Assembly: GCA_963678705.1 (NCBI GenBank)
Contig: OY783206.1
Span: 23,633,807-23,697,806, forward strand
Direction of reading: 5' to 3'
DNA length: 64,000 nt
Source of the DNA: Panorpa germanica
Lineage: Eukaryota > Arthropoda > Insecta > Mecoptera > Panorpidae
Part shown: piece after piece, positions 37,500 to 49,084 of the stretch
Numbering within the stretch: the stretch's first letter is position 1
How the letters are laid out: every line of letters begins with the position of its first letter
Notes under the pieces: generated by a model
Told to the model about the DNA's origin: nothing
Databases searched by the model: none
What the model saw: only the letters and a program-made list of their open reading frames with translations
Made by a program: the position numbers and the translations under genes

Positions 37500-38150
37500 A
37501 TTGCTAGTATATTTCTTATCTGAAATCATTAAAGAGTTTTGAAAATTGTCAATTTTTTCTTTCTAAACCTTGTAAATACATTGCTTTATCTGCATTTTCC
37601 AGTCGCAAATGACTTCCAAATTTAGAGAAAAGCAGATTTGAATAAGCTTTATACTTTGTCGTGATCAAATAGTTTTATCCTATTATTTTTTCGTAGTCTT
37701 AGTCACTTCTTTTCTTATTTCGAATCATTTTTTTATGATTGAAGTGATTGTTCCTCTATTTAAGAGACACCTTCCAGTTATTATTTTGCTAGCAGTTTAT
37801 GTTCCATTGATTGTCTGATGTTTTGACCTGATGATCCTCTGCTTAATATTTCTCTGTGTTTGCTTCAAATCTTATCCACTTTAAATCCTAAATCAATTGT
37901 TTTCTCCGTCTTTTTCAGTCACAAATAACTACTAAATTTGGCGACTGGGGTGAATTTACATTAAAATTATAAACCATTTTAGTAAACTTGATTCTGTTGT
38001 CGTTATCAAAGGCATTTTGTTTGTTCTCTTCCAGTTAATTTTATGGTTAAAACGATTATTGCCTTTCATTCAAGCTAACACATTCTTCCAAAAATTATTG
38101 GAAAATTGTTACAGTTAAATGGTCCTCTGCCCTCTTTAGCCGTCTGTAGT
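37500..38150 (+). repeat. Degenerate ~317-bp tandem duplication
   Basis: Unit 1: ttccagtcgcaaatgacttc at about 37597, then ctttgtcgtgatcaaa and ccttccagtta. Unit 2: ttcagtcacaaataactact at about 37914, then tgttgtcgttatcaaa and tcttccagtta. Order and spacing agree across both units. Confidence 0.55.
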
Positions 38151-38489
38151 TCATTTAGAAACGAGAGACGGATCGCGGCAATTTCAAACCGTTACAAACG
38201 AAAGTTTTCGTTGATGTCTTTCACGAATAGCTGAATTTATATTTTTCATGTCCGTCAATTATTATTTACTATCATTTACCCATAAAGAATTATATCCAAT
38301 GGAAAGAAAAGTTCTAGTAACCAGACTTATTAAAGAAATTGCAGTTGTAATTCCTTACATTAAATTAAATACAATTAAAAAAGACAAGTGTTCCTTAATA
38401 AATCTATTTTATATTTCAAGAAAAATATTTCAACCTGATAAAAAATAATTGTATTTTTATGGTGTTCAATTGTATTGAATATTCAAATA

Positions 38490-39110
38490 ACGACGCAGAA
38501 GAATTTCTAATAATATGTCGAAAAACACATTTTTATATTATATTTATTATCCTTTATATATTTTATCTAGTTAGTTTATTAATGTCATCATTTTTCAATT
38601 ATTTCTAGATTGATAACTACTATATTTTATGTAGACTAATTAATGAACCGTCTACACACACGTCTTTACCTTATCACAGTTATACTTAAAAAGAGATTGA
38701 TTAAAAAATCGCTATGCTTTGGACTCTATCCGAGATTATAAATAAATTCTTGTCCTTAACAAATAAATCTACAAGATATGGGTAATTTTTCCTCTTAATT
38801 GAATTTGATAATAAACCCTTGTATTCCTATTTACGGTAAAATATTACCTACTTAATAAATAAGAAATCATTAAAGTAAAATAGATTTACAGAAGTTATGC
38901 AACCAAAGAATCATCGTGTATTATGTAATGAATATTATAACAATATTAAAACTAACTAAACTTAATTACCTTCTATCCAAATATTTTAATATTTAATAAT
39001 TTAAAAGTTAAATTGATTAAAAAGAATTAAATAATATATCTCTTATTTTTTTACTTTCTGCGTTACTAATTTTTATAATTCGAGTATAATTGGGTATTGA
39101 ATTTTTATAT
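38490..39110 (+). repeat. Long direct duplication, left copy
   Basis: Shares with 40120..40760: ttctagattgataactact, cacacgtctttaccttat, aaaagagattgatt, aatattataacaatattaaaac, ttaaaagttaaattg, ctgcgttactaatttttata. The copies are about 1.6 kb apart. Confidence 0.75.
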
Positions 39111-39343
39111 TTATATTATCAATATTAATCATTTCTCAATTAAATCTAAATAAAATAATTTTAAATTAAGGTATAAGTGTAATTGTTGTTTATTTATTAC
39201 TTTCTATAATTATTTAATTAAGTCATTAAATTCAGTTCGCGTTTTCATTTTTCAAATATTTCTAGATTACATAATAAAAATTATATTTAAATTGTAATTT
39301 GAACTAAATCGATGATATAAAACAAACAGCGTTAGTTTAGATT

Positions 39344-39505
39344 TGGCGCGCATTTATTTTTATTTCAATGCACAATGCACAATTCAGTGCGCTTGCGTCG
39401 CGTGTATTTTTCACGAGATTTTGATAATGGTGTACCGCTATGGCGATGGTTGCTTTCCCACCGGTTCGAAATTCACCACCAGCGTCTTGCGTTTTCTTAT
39501 TTAAT
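39344..39505. other. GC-richer island in AT-rich DNA
   Basis: About 160 bases with ggcgcgcattt, gcgcttgcgtcgcgtgta, tatggcgatggttgc and accaccagcgtcttgcg, well above the local GC level. TATAAAAC lies at 39316..39323 and an insect initiator-like TCAGTG near 39384. It could be a promoter or another control region; no transcript evidence can be read. Confidence 0.25.
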
Positions 39506-40119
39506 TTATTCACCTTTCTTGCTTTAAATTATTAACATGACCCAAAGTGTTATTTACGTCACACGTACTTATTTCACAAAATTCAAAAGACTATAAAGTA
39601 TGTCATTTTACTTATCAATTTTTCTACTATTTTTAATTACAGAACACTATCTAATTACATTTGTTGGGTGCATTTTCAGGGAGGTGTTTCAAAAGAAAGT
39701 TTCAATTTGATTGAATCACTGCGTGAACACAATGAACCGCAGCGGAAGCATGCTGTGTCATAACCTGTTTGAAACCGAATATTATTATGTGGAAATTAAT
39801 TTTGGTAAACTTTGCTAAGTCAAATGTTTTAATATGAATTACTTAGATTCTAATATATTATAAACAAAAGCATGAAACTAAACAAAGTAGTATAAAATTA
39901 TATATTCAATAATACACAGGAATTTAGTCGCTGTTGAAGCTATTACTACAACATGATAAACTTAGGTTGTATTTACGTCGACCGGATTCTCTTCTCAAAA
40001 TGCATTGACAGAAAGAAATCAAGTGTACAGTTTTAATTACTATTTCTAACAGTACGAGTATTGTATAATATACAATATAATTGTCACTTGGCACTAATTG
40101 AGTGCCTCCTTTAAGTACG

Positions 40120-40760
40120 TCTAATTGGCAGTATTTAAATAATTAAAGAAGCTGCACGAAAAATATCTTTTTATATTATATAAAAATTATCATTTAAATT
40201 ATCATTTTGCAATTATTTCTCGATTGATAACTACTGTAATATATTGTATGTAGAATTAAGAAAAATACTTTAAAAAACCAATTAAAAGTTTATTTATGAA
40301 TACGTCTACAAAACACGTCTCTACCTTAGCATAGGTATATCTAAAAAGAGATCGATTCAAAGATTGCTATATTTTTATTCTCTATTCCTGATTATAAAGA
40401 AAATATTATCCTAATCAAATAAATCTAATCGTTGTTTCTAGACATAGTCAATTTTAGAATGAAACTTATCATAAACCCTGGTATTTCTAATTACAGTTTA
40501 ATATTTACTTTAATATTTCAAAATAGTACCTTCTACTACATAGATTATAAAATTTATGGTACAATTAGCATATTTCATTATCAAAAGAATATTATAACAG
40601 TATTAAAACTTTTACCTAACTAATTAATATTCATCTAGCCACATATATAAACATTCATTAATTTAAAAGTTAAATTGTGGCAAAAAGAATAAATTGTATC
40701 CCCTTTTTTTTACTTTCTGTGTTACTAATTTTTATAATATAAATATTTGCTTATTAATTG
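40120..40760 (+). repeat. Long direct duplication, right copy
   Basis: Matches 38490..39110 block for block. The frame open at 40432..40623 falls inside this repeat and is not supported as a gene. Confidence 0.75.
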
Positions 40761-41289
40761 GATTCAATTATTTAAAAAGAGCAACCATTTTTGTATTGGG
40801 TCAGAATTTGATCTTATTGCGATAAAAACTGATCTTTCTGAGACTGGAATAATATATGGTATGGTTTTGTTTGGACATTTTGCGGACGGTGTTTTTGTCC
40901 AAGACTAATTTTAAATGATAAGACACAACAAAAACGTAGTTTGTCCGTTGTCTTTTATTGATATAAGATAGAAATAAGATAGAAGGTTGCGAACAAATAA
41001 TATAATTAATAGCCAGTTTTGTCATCTTTCATAATAATATCTTTTAACAGTAAATAGTGCTATTAGTTTTAATTTTCAAGATCAAACTTTGATGGCTGTC
41101 GTGAAATTAAGTTTTTAGTTTTTGATATACATATTTTAAATGGATATATTCACTATATACATAGCTCTTATTTATGTTCAGTTTTTTTTATGTTGTATAT
41201 TATTAAACATTTTATTTCCAGTATTTTTGTAATTATTGATTGTCTAATATACATAAAATTAAATAATTAAACCAAAATTGTTTTCGATG

Positions 41290-41355
41290 TCGTAATAGTG
41301 GTTAGTATAGCTGCTTTCAATGCTCAAAAAAGTCGATTCGAACCCGATTCTAGGA
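41290..41355 (+). mobile_element. tRNA-like (SINE head or tRNA pseudogene)
   Basis: tagtggttagtatagctgct is an A-box/D-arm like that of Asp or Glu tRNAs; gattcgaacccgattc is B-box-like about 35 bases later. No full cloverleaf forms. Repeat family 3 follows directly at 41380, so the two may form one SINE-type unit. Confidence 0.4.
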
Positions 41356-41379
41356 TGTCGAAATGATATAATTTATCTT

Positions 41380-41775
41380 ATATCATAATGTTCCAGGTGT
41401 GTGTTTGTTTTTTTTTATATCAAACGGCTTCAAAATTTCATAATTTGTTGAAAAAAATTCTAAAACTTTTGATGTCCTTAAATTTTTGGAAAAAATGTAT
41501 AAGCAATGTAACTTTTTTCCATAAAAGACAGAAAGTTTGTATACGTGTTACGATATTGAATATGAAGAAAATATTTCGAAAATTAAAAATTTAGAATTTG
41601 GAAAAAGAGGCGTTCAGGAAATTGTTGGCGGTAAAAAAGAATAGTTAAAATATTATTATTCTTTTGCATGGTGCAAAAATTGTGTTAGAAATTAAAGTTT
41701 TGTACATATTATAACTTTGACACCTAATTTACAAATCGAATAAAAAATTGCCAAACCTAAAAAAAAAGAATTTTG
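41380..41775 (+). repeat. Dispersed repeat family 3, copy c
   Basis: ataatgttccaggtgtgtg, ttctaaaacttttgatgtcc, acgatattgaatatgaag, aaaaattgtgttagaaatt, in the order of 35540..36130. A 68-codon frame at 41388 lies within it and is not a gene. Confidence 0.65.
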
Positions 41776-41980
41776 AAAATTGATTTAACTTAATAATATG
41801 ATATATATGATAAATATTTTTTTTATGATTGAACACCTATAAGTCATTACAATTTCGTAAAAATGAATTGAAAACTGAAGTAAACTTAACGAATTAATTT
41901 ATTGAATTTATATAAAAGAACAACGCCTGTTACATTAAATAATAATAATAGTATCGACTAATCGATTAATTTAAACTACA

Positions 41981-42190
41981 CTACAAACTGCCACTGTCAA
42001 TAAACGCCGAAAGTAGAAAATCGTTTTGCGTTGCAATTTTTCGCTTGCTACAAGCTAATTCCAAAGGTTCATTTGTAGGTTTCATAAAGAAATTTTCTTT
42101 GTTGGTTAACACTTGCCAGCCTGCCACAATTGCAAGGTTCAATTTTGTCCAGGCTATGTTGGAACATGAATTTATATTTCTTATTTTCAA
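41981..42190 (-). CDS. Short unidentified open frame
   Basis: Minus-strand frame ending at 41981. It includes NIAWTKLNLAIVAGWQVLTN, KENFFMKPTNEPLELACSKR and KIATQNDFLLSAFIDSGSL. Codon use is less K/N/I-skewed than chance frames nearby. A possible acceptor (ttgtggcag) lies inside, before GWQVL. It is not part of the Jockey ORF1 to its right. It may be an exon or a transposon scrap; I do not recognise it. Confidence 0.2.
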   Translation of the reverse strand: MKIRNINSCSNIAWTKLNLAIVAGWQVLTNKENFFMKPTNEPLELACSKRKIATQNDFLLSAFIDSGSL

Positions 42191-42599
42191 TGCTGCATGT
42201 ATCTATTTAATATAACTGAATCAACTTTTACTAATTTTCCTTAGTTAACTAACTTAGCTTCCAAATTAATTAATAATTAATGCAGAATACTTACCATTAC
42301 TCATCCTTCGTTAATTAGCCTAATATTTTTGTAATCCGTCGGAGACTTACCTAGAATGAAAGAAAACAAATTTTAGTATTTATTGCTTATTTTTTCAATT
42401 CTTCTTTGAATTCATTTTTCTTACACAATCGGAGAAAAAGTATAGTCAGACAGTCAATACGAGAACTTTAAAATACTTTATGGCATACTAATTTATTTTT
42501 TTCGGCTATTATTGTTTTAAAATTTCAACTTTAAATACTTTTATTTTTTCAACAAATCTATAAAAGAAAATTATTTTCATATCTATATTTTTCTAATTC

Positions 42600-44450
42600 T
42601 TTGCTTTATTAAATATTAGTTTTTTAGAGCATTCCCAGGGACGGTTTTTCAAATATACACGATCTCGAACGAGACCTAGAAAGCCGTTTCTACGGTGGAT
42701 TGATTATTTGAAATATTCGGTGTAACAATATTAGAATGAGGTTCAGGGGCAACATTTGTACTTGTAGTAGGGACACCTTTTGGTTCATTTATTTGATTAT
42801 TTTTATTTTTATTTTTTTGATTATTTATAGATTTTTTATTATTATTTTTCGACGCATTATATATTAATGGTGGACCAAAAGATTTTAGGGAATTTAATTC
42901 ATCCTCCGTCAACTTTGGCAACGTCGGTAATGAAGGTTCAGGGGTGTGGATAGTGGGAGTGATTTGGTGTGAAACCTGGTTTATAGTAGGAACTGCTACT
43001 GCTGCTGCTACTGCCACTGCTGGTGCTGTTGTTGTTATTGTAGGAATATTCCTAGCTTGCTGGGTCCAGGCGCTCCTCATTGGAATGGGGACATCCCGGA
43101 ATTGCACTCGTTGTTGCGCAGGTGGTGGTCTACGCTGAGCAGCTGCAGATTCCTGTCCAGGGTTCTTGTTTCCTTGTTGTAATTTGTGGTTCTCGACAAG
43201 TCGTTCACGTATCTTCATAAATACAGGGCACCCTCTGTATCTGGCATTATGGGGCCATGGCATGAAGCGCACTTGTAATACGACTTAGCGTCAGCTCTCC
43301 CAGACAGAGGACATTTTTCGCTTGTATGTTTACCCGCGCATAGCATGCACGCATTATTGTTTCTGCATGTCACACTGTTATGGCCGAAACGTTGACAGCT
43401 GTGACATTGTGCAGGCACCATCCCTCCAATGTACTCTTCCACTTTGGAGGAGTACATGTTTAGAAATGTCTCGTTTAATTTATCAATACGCTTGTTATTC
43501 GCAGTGTTGGGCAGTACAATCAGGTACAACGGCATAAGTTCTCCCGTGCGTTGGTTCTTCAGCTGATGGACGCTGATAAAAGTCAATTTGACAGCAGTAA
43601 GGTACTGCTCTATAGAAATGATTTTAGTGTTATAAGGTAGACCCCGAATAACCCGTTTTATAGGCAGCATATTTGACATTATTAGTATCAAGTGCTGATG
43701 TTGCTGCACGGTGCTGGTCTGTGTTGTCGAAATAAATCTTAAGAACGCCCTTAAGATTATCGTTCTTTGTGATTAGTTTCTTGATACCTGCCGCCTTCAT
43801 TATCAGAACTGTAATGTCGTACAAAGTCATCTCCTGAACGAAAGGCACCTCAATATGCGATACCTTACCGGTGTAGGGCTGTTTTGTAGGTGGTACTGGT
43901 GTTGTAGTCTGTGCAGAAGGGGTTGTCACTGATTTAGATGGTTGTGTAGCTTTAGATGGTCCAGCAATAACGAGTTCGTCTCCGCTGTCGTCGCTTAGCA
44001 AGGCAACTATCTGCGGTATATCGTCGCAGTCCTTATCGATGTCCATTCCTGTTATTTCACTTAAAGATTGTCCTAAAGTGGGGGATGGTGGTCTGGTAGT
44101 CATTGTCTGGGAGGTTGTTTTAATGTCTAAATTTGTTTTAATGAGTCTACGGCGCTTTCCTTGGAGTAAGACGTTTGTAGTAAACTCTACATTTCTGTCC
44201 CACATGGTGAAACTTTCTTAATTGCTAACCCTCAAAGGGGTTGCAATAATAAAAAACAACAAACAATAGTCCCACGCATAAAAAAACATACAAGGAAATA
44301 CAAACAATAATCAATTACAAACACAAATTACACAAATTACAAATAAAATTGTTCAAATGTCAATATTAATGTCAATCAAAATGGCCGCGACAAATGTCAA
44401 TAATATTTTTGTGAGAGTTATAAAGTAAAAATATTAATATTAAAATTTAT
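42600..44450 (-). mobile_element. Jockey-clade non-LTR retrotransposon, 5' UTR + ORF1, ORF2 lost
   Basis: The minus-strand element has a probable 5' region at 44206..44450, with several TGACATT units and aaaatggccgcgacaa on the + strand, then ORF1. Right after the ORF1 stop an ATG-led remnant at 42632 resembles the start of ORF2, but it breaks within a few codons. Non-LTR copies are normally truncated at the 5' end; here the 3' end is missing, so a later deletion is likely. Confidence 0.7.
42676..44205 (-). pseudogene. Jockey-type ORF1 (gag-like, PRE_C2HC and zinc knuckles), two frameshifts
   Basis: Role: nucleic-acid-binding, gag-like protein of Jockey/X-type elements. Seen in order on the minus strand: a Ser/Thr/Pro-rich N-terminus from the Met at 44205, with VPFVQEMTLYDITVLIMKAA; then, after a frame change near 43650, RVIRGLPYN and NKRIDKLNETFLNMYSSKVE (the PRE_C2HC region). 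Zinc knuckles follow: CHSCQRFGHNSVTC, CMLCAGKHTSEKC and a third, CASCHGPH...C, interrupted by a second frame change in a C run near 43245. The tail is Ala/Pro-rich (APAVAVAAAVAV), then Asn/Lys-rich, ending at 42676. About 500 codons is a normal ORF1 length. Apart from the two single-base-type shifts the frames are intact, so the copy is fairly young. Confidence 0.85.
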
Positions 44451-45089
44451 TTTTCACAAAAATTCTAACCTTAAATTATTCCAATGTCTTCCTCCTGTCT
44501 TTATTAATCACAATATCACAATATCACTAATTAATTTCACTTTCACTATCACTAATTCATTTATTTTTATTGTTTTTAATTTAAACAAATTATGTTATTT
44601 TAGGTTGCTGTATTCTACCAGTCACCTTATATTTACGTAACGTAGCATAACGCGACTGAAAATGAGACAAAATACAAGAACAATTATATGTATGCACTTT
44701 ACTTATAAATTTATCGCTTCACAATCGGTGGACATTTTTTTTCTTTTATAAATTAAATACAATTAATTAACATAATTACATCTAGATTAACACTAGATTT
44801 TAATTTTATCAAATTCTTAAGAAAAGTGATTTTACGGACAGGCTAATGTGTAGGGGACGAATCGCTCTGCTCTCACTGCTGATATAAAATTTCTTTAAAA
44901 AAAATTTTAAGTCAAGTAGAATTACTTTATTTTTGTTATTGTTTTTAATATGTAATCATATTAAACGTTTATCTATTTCCAATGTTGAGTTTTATAATAC
45001 CCCAAATCTTTCAATGTCTACTGCAACTTGTGAATTTCTATATAACTGTATTAAATATTGATAAAGTTTTGACTACCAGAATCTCAAAT
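44451..45089. other. No gene seen
   Basis: AT-rich with small repeats such as acaatatcacaatatcact near 44510. Confidence 0.5.
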
Positions 45090-45420
45090 GTCCAATTATT
45101 TTTTAATAGGTCGTAATATTATAGAACATAATAACAATTAAAATAGTCATTTTTGACCCTTTAATTATTAATGGGGAAACAAAGTTATAAAATATAAATC
45201 TGCGTGTGATGTCACGTCCGATGATTTGTCATCTCTTTTATACAACAGACACGCATGTGTGTGTGCGATACGTAATTTACTGCAAACAGATAGGTTATGT
45301 ATCCCATCAAGTTAAATCTCTAAAAAATTAAAATCTCGATTACTTATATCTTCTGTGACGTCATAGAATTTGAAATTTGATATATGTATAACTCCGTAGA
45401 CTTTTGAATATTGAAATAAA
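45090..45420 (-). repeat. Dispersed repeat family 1, copy e (inverted)
   Basis: On the minus strand: acggagttatacatat, ctatgacgtcacagaag, ataagtaatcgagatttt, gtgacatcacacgcag, taataattaaaggg. It is the best preserved CRE-like core (TGACGTCA) of the family. Confidence 0.6.
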
Positions 45421-48004
45421 TAAAAATGTAATTGTACATATATTATTAACCTTTATTTCAATAAAAAATTTATAATAAGACTTCTTACAAATGAATTCAC
45501 AAGTATTGGTTACTTTTTTGTCAATATATCCCATTCAATTCTATCTAGTATACATTTTCAATATCTTTGACTGTAAACTTTGACTGTAAGATATCGATAC
45601 TGTTTTTGCGACTTTCGATTTCTTAAATAAGTTTTCGAAATATTACATGATTTTTTAGGTGCTTTAATTATCATCTGGGTGGATAGGGTTTTTGATAAAA
45701 ATATTCCATAGTCTATGGTTTTTAGTCATCATCGATTTAAATTGAAAATTCAACAATTCGATTCGCATTATGATAACGAAAAATTTACAAAGATTTTCAC
45801 GTTTTTTGGATTTGCTTTAGTTAGAAATCTAGGTTTATTTAAAATAATAATGCATTTAGATCTAAGAATATTTTTCTTAAAATTAATTATAATATTTATG
45901 TTTATAACTATGTTTTATATATGAAACAATTTAAAAATTTATAAAATAATTACTTAATATTCTTAATATTTTTTTATGTTTTGATATGAAAATTGACAAA
46001 CGTAAAATTTGGAATATATTAATTAAATAAATATAATAATTATTTTAATAAAGTAAAGTTTCAGGCTTTAAATATTTATTTGAACGATTAACATATCAAA
46101 CAAATATCATACATTGGGTAATATTTATATAGTTCAGATTTATAAAACACCTCGACAACATAAAAACAATTAAAATTAGTGTAAATAATAAAAATGAATC
46201 TATCAATATGTTATTTTGGAACTTCGCTATCGTAACACGAGCCGCCATACGGCAATTTATGTTTTTATGATTCCCAGTACTAGAATCTCTATCAAGTGAT
46301 TCTTTGGAATCATTGATATTATTAAAGGTAAAAGAAGTACTTCAAGTTCTCGCAGTAATAAAATCGTCGATGTTACTTAAAATAGAAACTTATTTCTCGT
46401 ATTTTTTTGGTTTTCATAAAAGTAAAACATATGAATTACGTATAATCTAAGCGATAATACATGATGCGGATGTGCACAAAATAAATAGTTCGTGCGGTGT
46501 GCTCTACTGCAGTAGATATTGCATACTCTAATACTATTTACCGATGTGTTGTGGTGGGCTTATAAATTATTATATAGCGTTATATTGTATAACGCTATTA
46601 TTATTAGGGATGTAAGTAAATGTTCGATTTTCTACATTTTCAACTCCAACATTCGCGTAAATGTTTATAATGGCACGTTATAAATGTAAACGTTTAAATA
46701 TGGCACTAAATCTTGGCATGTGGTGGCATCAACATTTTCATTCCTGAAGTTTAATATTCCTTTCGTCCAATTTAAGTACTAAATGCGTTACTTAGTAGTA
46801 TAATATAAATCCTACCATTTGTGTTTTTCATTTACGATATCATTTAAATTGGTTTAGTGTAATTAAAATTTGGTCATTTACTTAGCTCCATTGTGTGTTT
46901 AAAAGTTGAAAGTTTATTTTAGTTATTAATATAATTGTTATTTTATATTGCAAGTTCAAGTAGTAACTAAAATAAAAATATTGTAAACCGAATCAGTTGC
47001 ATTATTATTTTATAAATTATTTTCACTTTTCGTTCGCAAATTCGCGAATACGTGAATTGACATGATTAAGAGTTGTTATGTTTAAATGTTGCCAGTGCGG
47101 CGGACTTATTAATGTTTGTATGCAAATACTTTCGTACTCGGCAAAGATCAGATTTTTGTTGCTAGTTTAAATATAATTTATTGCCTACGGGCTAAGAACA
47201 AATATTTTAAATGATTTAAAACGTGTTATAAGCAAGGAGGAAGTAACATGATGTTAATATTCAAAAAATGAAACTATCGTTTGTGTACTTTAAAATACAA
47301 TAGACAGTTCTTGATTAATGCCACTTGTTAATTTTTTAAGGGCATTAGCTTACAGAATAATAAACAATAAGATTTTAAAAGATAAATGTAAATTTAAATA
47401 TTTTTAAAAACGAACTTCAAAAATACTTTAAAGAGTTATACGAGTTTGCTAAGTCAAGCAAGCCGCTTTCTAAAAATTGTTTAAAAAGTCAACGCTATTT
47501 ATTCTGTCTTAAAATTATATAAAATTGAGTTTAGTTTATTCTTTTATTTTCTATACACCGGCAAACTAATTAGGTACATTGTCTCGTTATCTTTTTGCAT
47601 TGTGTTAGCTCCTGCCCCCGAATGATTTCATTTATTCTTTTGACAGATTCCACCGTGTCGTTTTTAGTTCTACACCAACACATTCTGTTCCCATCGCTTG
47701 ACAATTATTAGATTTTTTACTTCTTTGTAAAAATAGGTTTTCCAACTTCTAAATTTGTATTTCCTATATATATTTAGGCTCAAAATATAAAGAACAACCG
47801 AATCCACATGTATTCTTCTTTTTTTACGAAATATTAACGTATATAAAAACAATATATTAACCTTCTATCCATATATTTATAAAACAAATTTTAAATAAAC
47901 AAATCAATAATTAATAATAAAGTATTATATTTCTCGCGTAGTGCAAAACAAGTAAGAATTATAAGTATAGAAAACAAGCAAACATATATAAATTTTTAAA
48001 AAGA
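45421..48004. other. No gene seen; one hairpin
   Basis: AT-rich. The frames at 45715..45924 (+) and 47670..47852 (-) have random-type composition. Confidence 0.55.
46574..46598. repeat. Perfect 11-bp hairpin, 3-base loop
   Basis: ATAGCGTTATA, loop TTG, TATAACGCTAT, with further partial pairing outside. Confidence 0.8.
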
Positions 48005-49030
48005 GTAATTATTTTATAACAGAATTAATTTGCATATAACAAAGAGAAGCAGGTTTCAACCTGCTCCAATTGGTTTTGTCGATTATATTGTGATTTGATC
48101 AAGTAGGTATTATTTGACATTATTTATATGTTCTTGACATAGTTTAGTCGTTATAACTAGTAATTTAGTTTTTATGATTGACTTTAAGATTTATTTATAT
48201 CAAAATATCGGATTAAATTGTTTAATAATCGAATTGTTCTAGAGATAAAAATAAAAGCGGTTAATTGCATAACATCGACTTAGCGTTGTTATATGCTTCA
48301 TCGATATTTATTAACATTAATATAAATAATTGCAGTGTGAAAATATTCTATAAAAATTTACTTTGTAATAAAAACTAACCTAAGAAATTTATATTAGAGT
48401 AATCAAGGTTGGCAACAGGCCGTTGTGCTTTCGGGTTCTATACCAATAGCACCTACTTTCTGGGATTTATTGTTATCAAAGTATACACTATTACTAGCGT
48501 TTACCCCCGTCACAAAGCGACTCCGGTCTTTTTAGTGTATATGATTTGAATTAAATTCCATTTTCGAGTTTAAATGTTTAACTCGTTCAATATTAAAATA
48601 ATATTTCTTATGAACTGACTAAAAATAAAATATTATTTCAACAAAATATAATTTCTTTGTTGGAAAATCTTACAATCTGAAAGTTCTAAAATTTTTGCTC
48701 AACGAAACAGGATATTTTACAAAAACCATACAAAATCAAAACACCATACAAAAATCACTTGTTTCATCACCCAAATACACTTGGAGCATTATAATATAGG
48801 AAGGATATGCTAACAAATGATATAAAGTTATTAGAGCAATAGGGCCACCCTTATAGACTATTAAACCCCCAACATACGAGGGTATGCGAAATGACATTCA
48901 GAAGCGCGCCTTGTAGATTGTTTAATGACGCATGCGCAGGTTTAAGGTAGTTGAACTCATTTAGTATGATGCTATGTCAACGCAAATTTTTAACTGCGAA
49001 AAAAGTGACAGAAGAATAGGGGTCCTGTAA
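48005..49030 (+). repeat. Dispersed repeat family 8, copy a (longest)
   Basis: Shares with 52835..53380: gaattaatttgcatataaca, aaagagaagcaggtt, ttatatgttcttgacatagt, ttagtaatttagttttt, cttcgggttctatacc, tatgctaacaaatgatata, atgtcaacgcaaatttttaa. Single-copy inserts separate some blocks. cgggttctataccaat resembles a pol III B box. Confidence 0.75.
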
Positions 49031-49084
49031 TTCAGTCGGTAATAAAACTTCGTGATTGTGAGCCATAATTGTGTGCCAGACTGT

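Noticed and set aside
36999..37507. Two overlapping + frames of 106-111 codons, hydrophobic
   Set aside because: They follow a pyrimidine-rich tract with tandem repeats; the Phe/Leu/Ser/His-rich product reflects base bias and matches no family.
42944..43537. Plus-strand frames across the Jockey ORF1 region
   Set aside because: They are shadows of the minus-strand ORF1 (Ala repeat and zinc-knuckle region).
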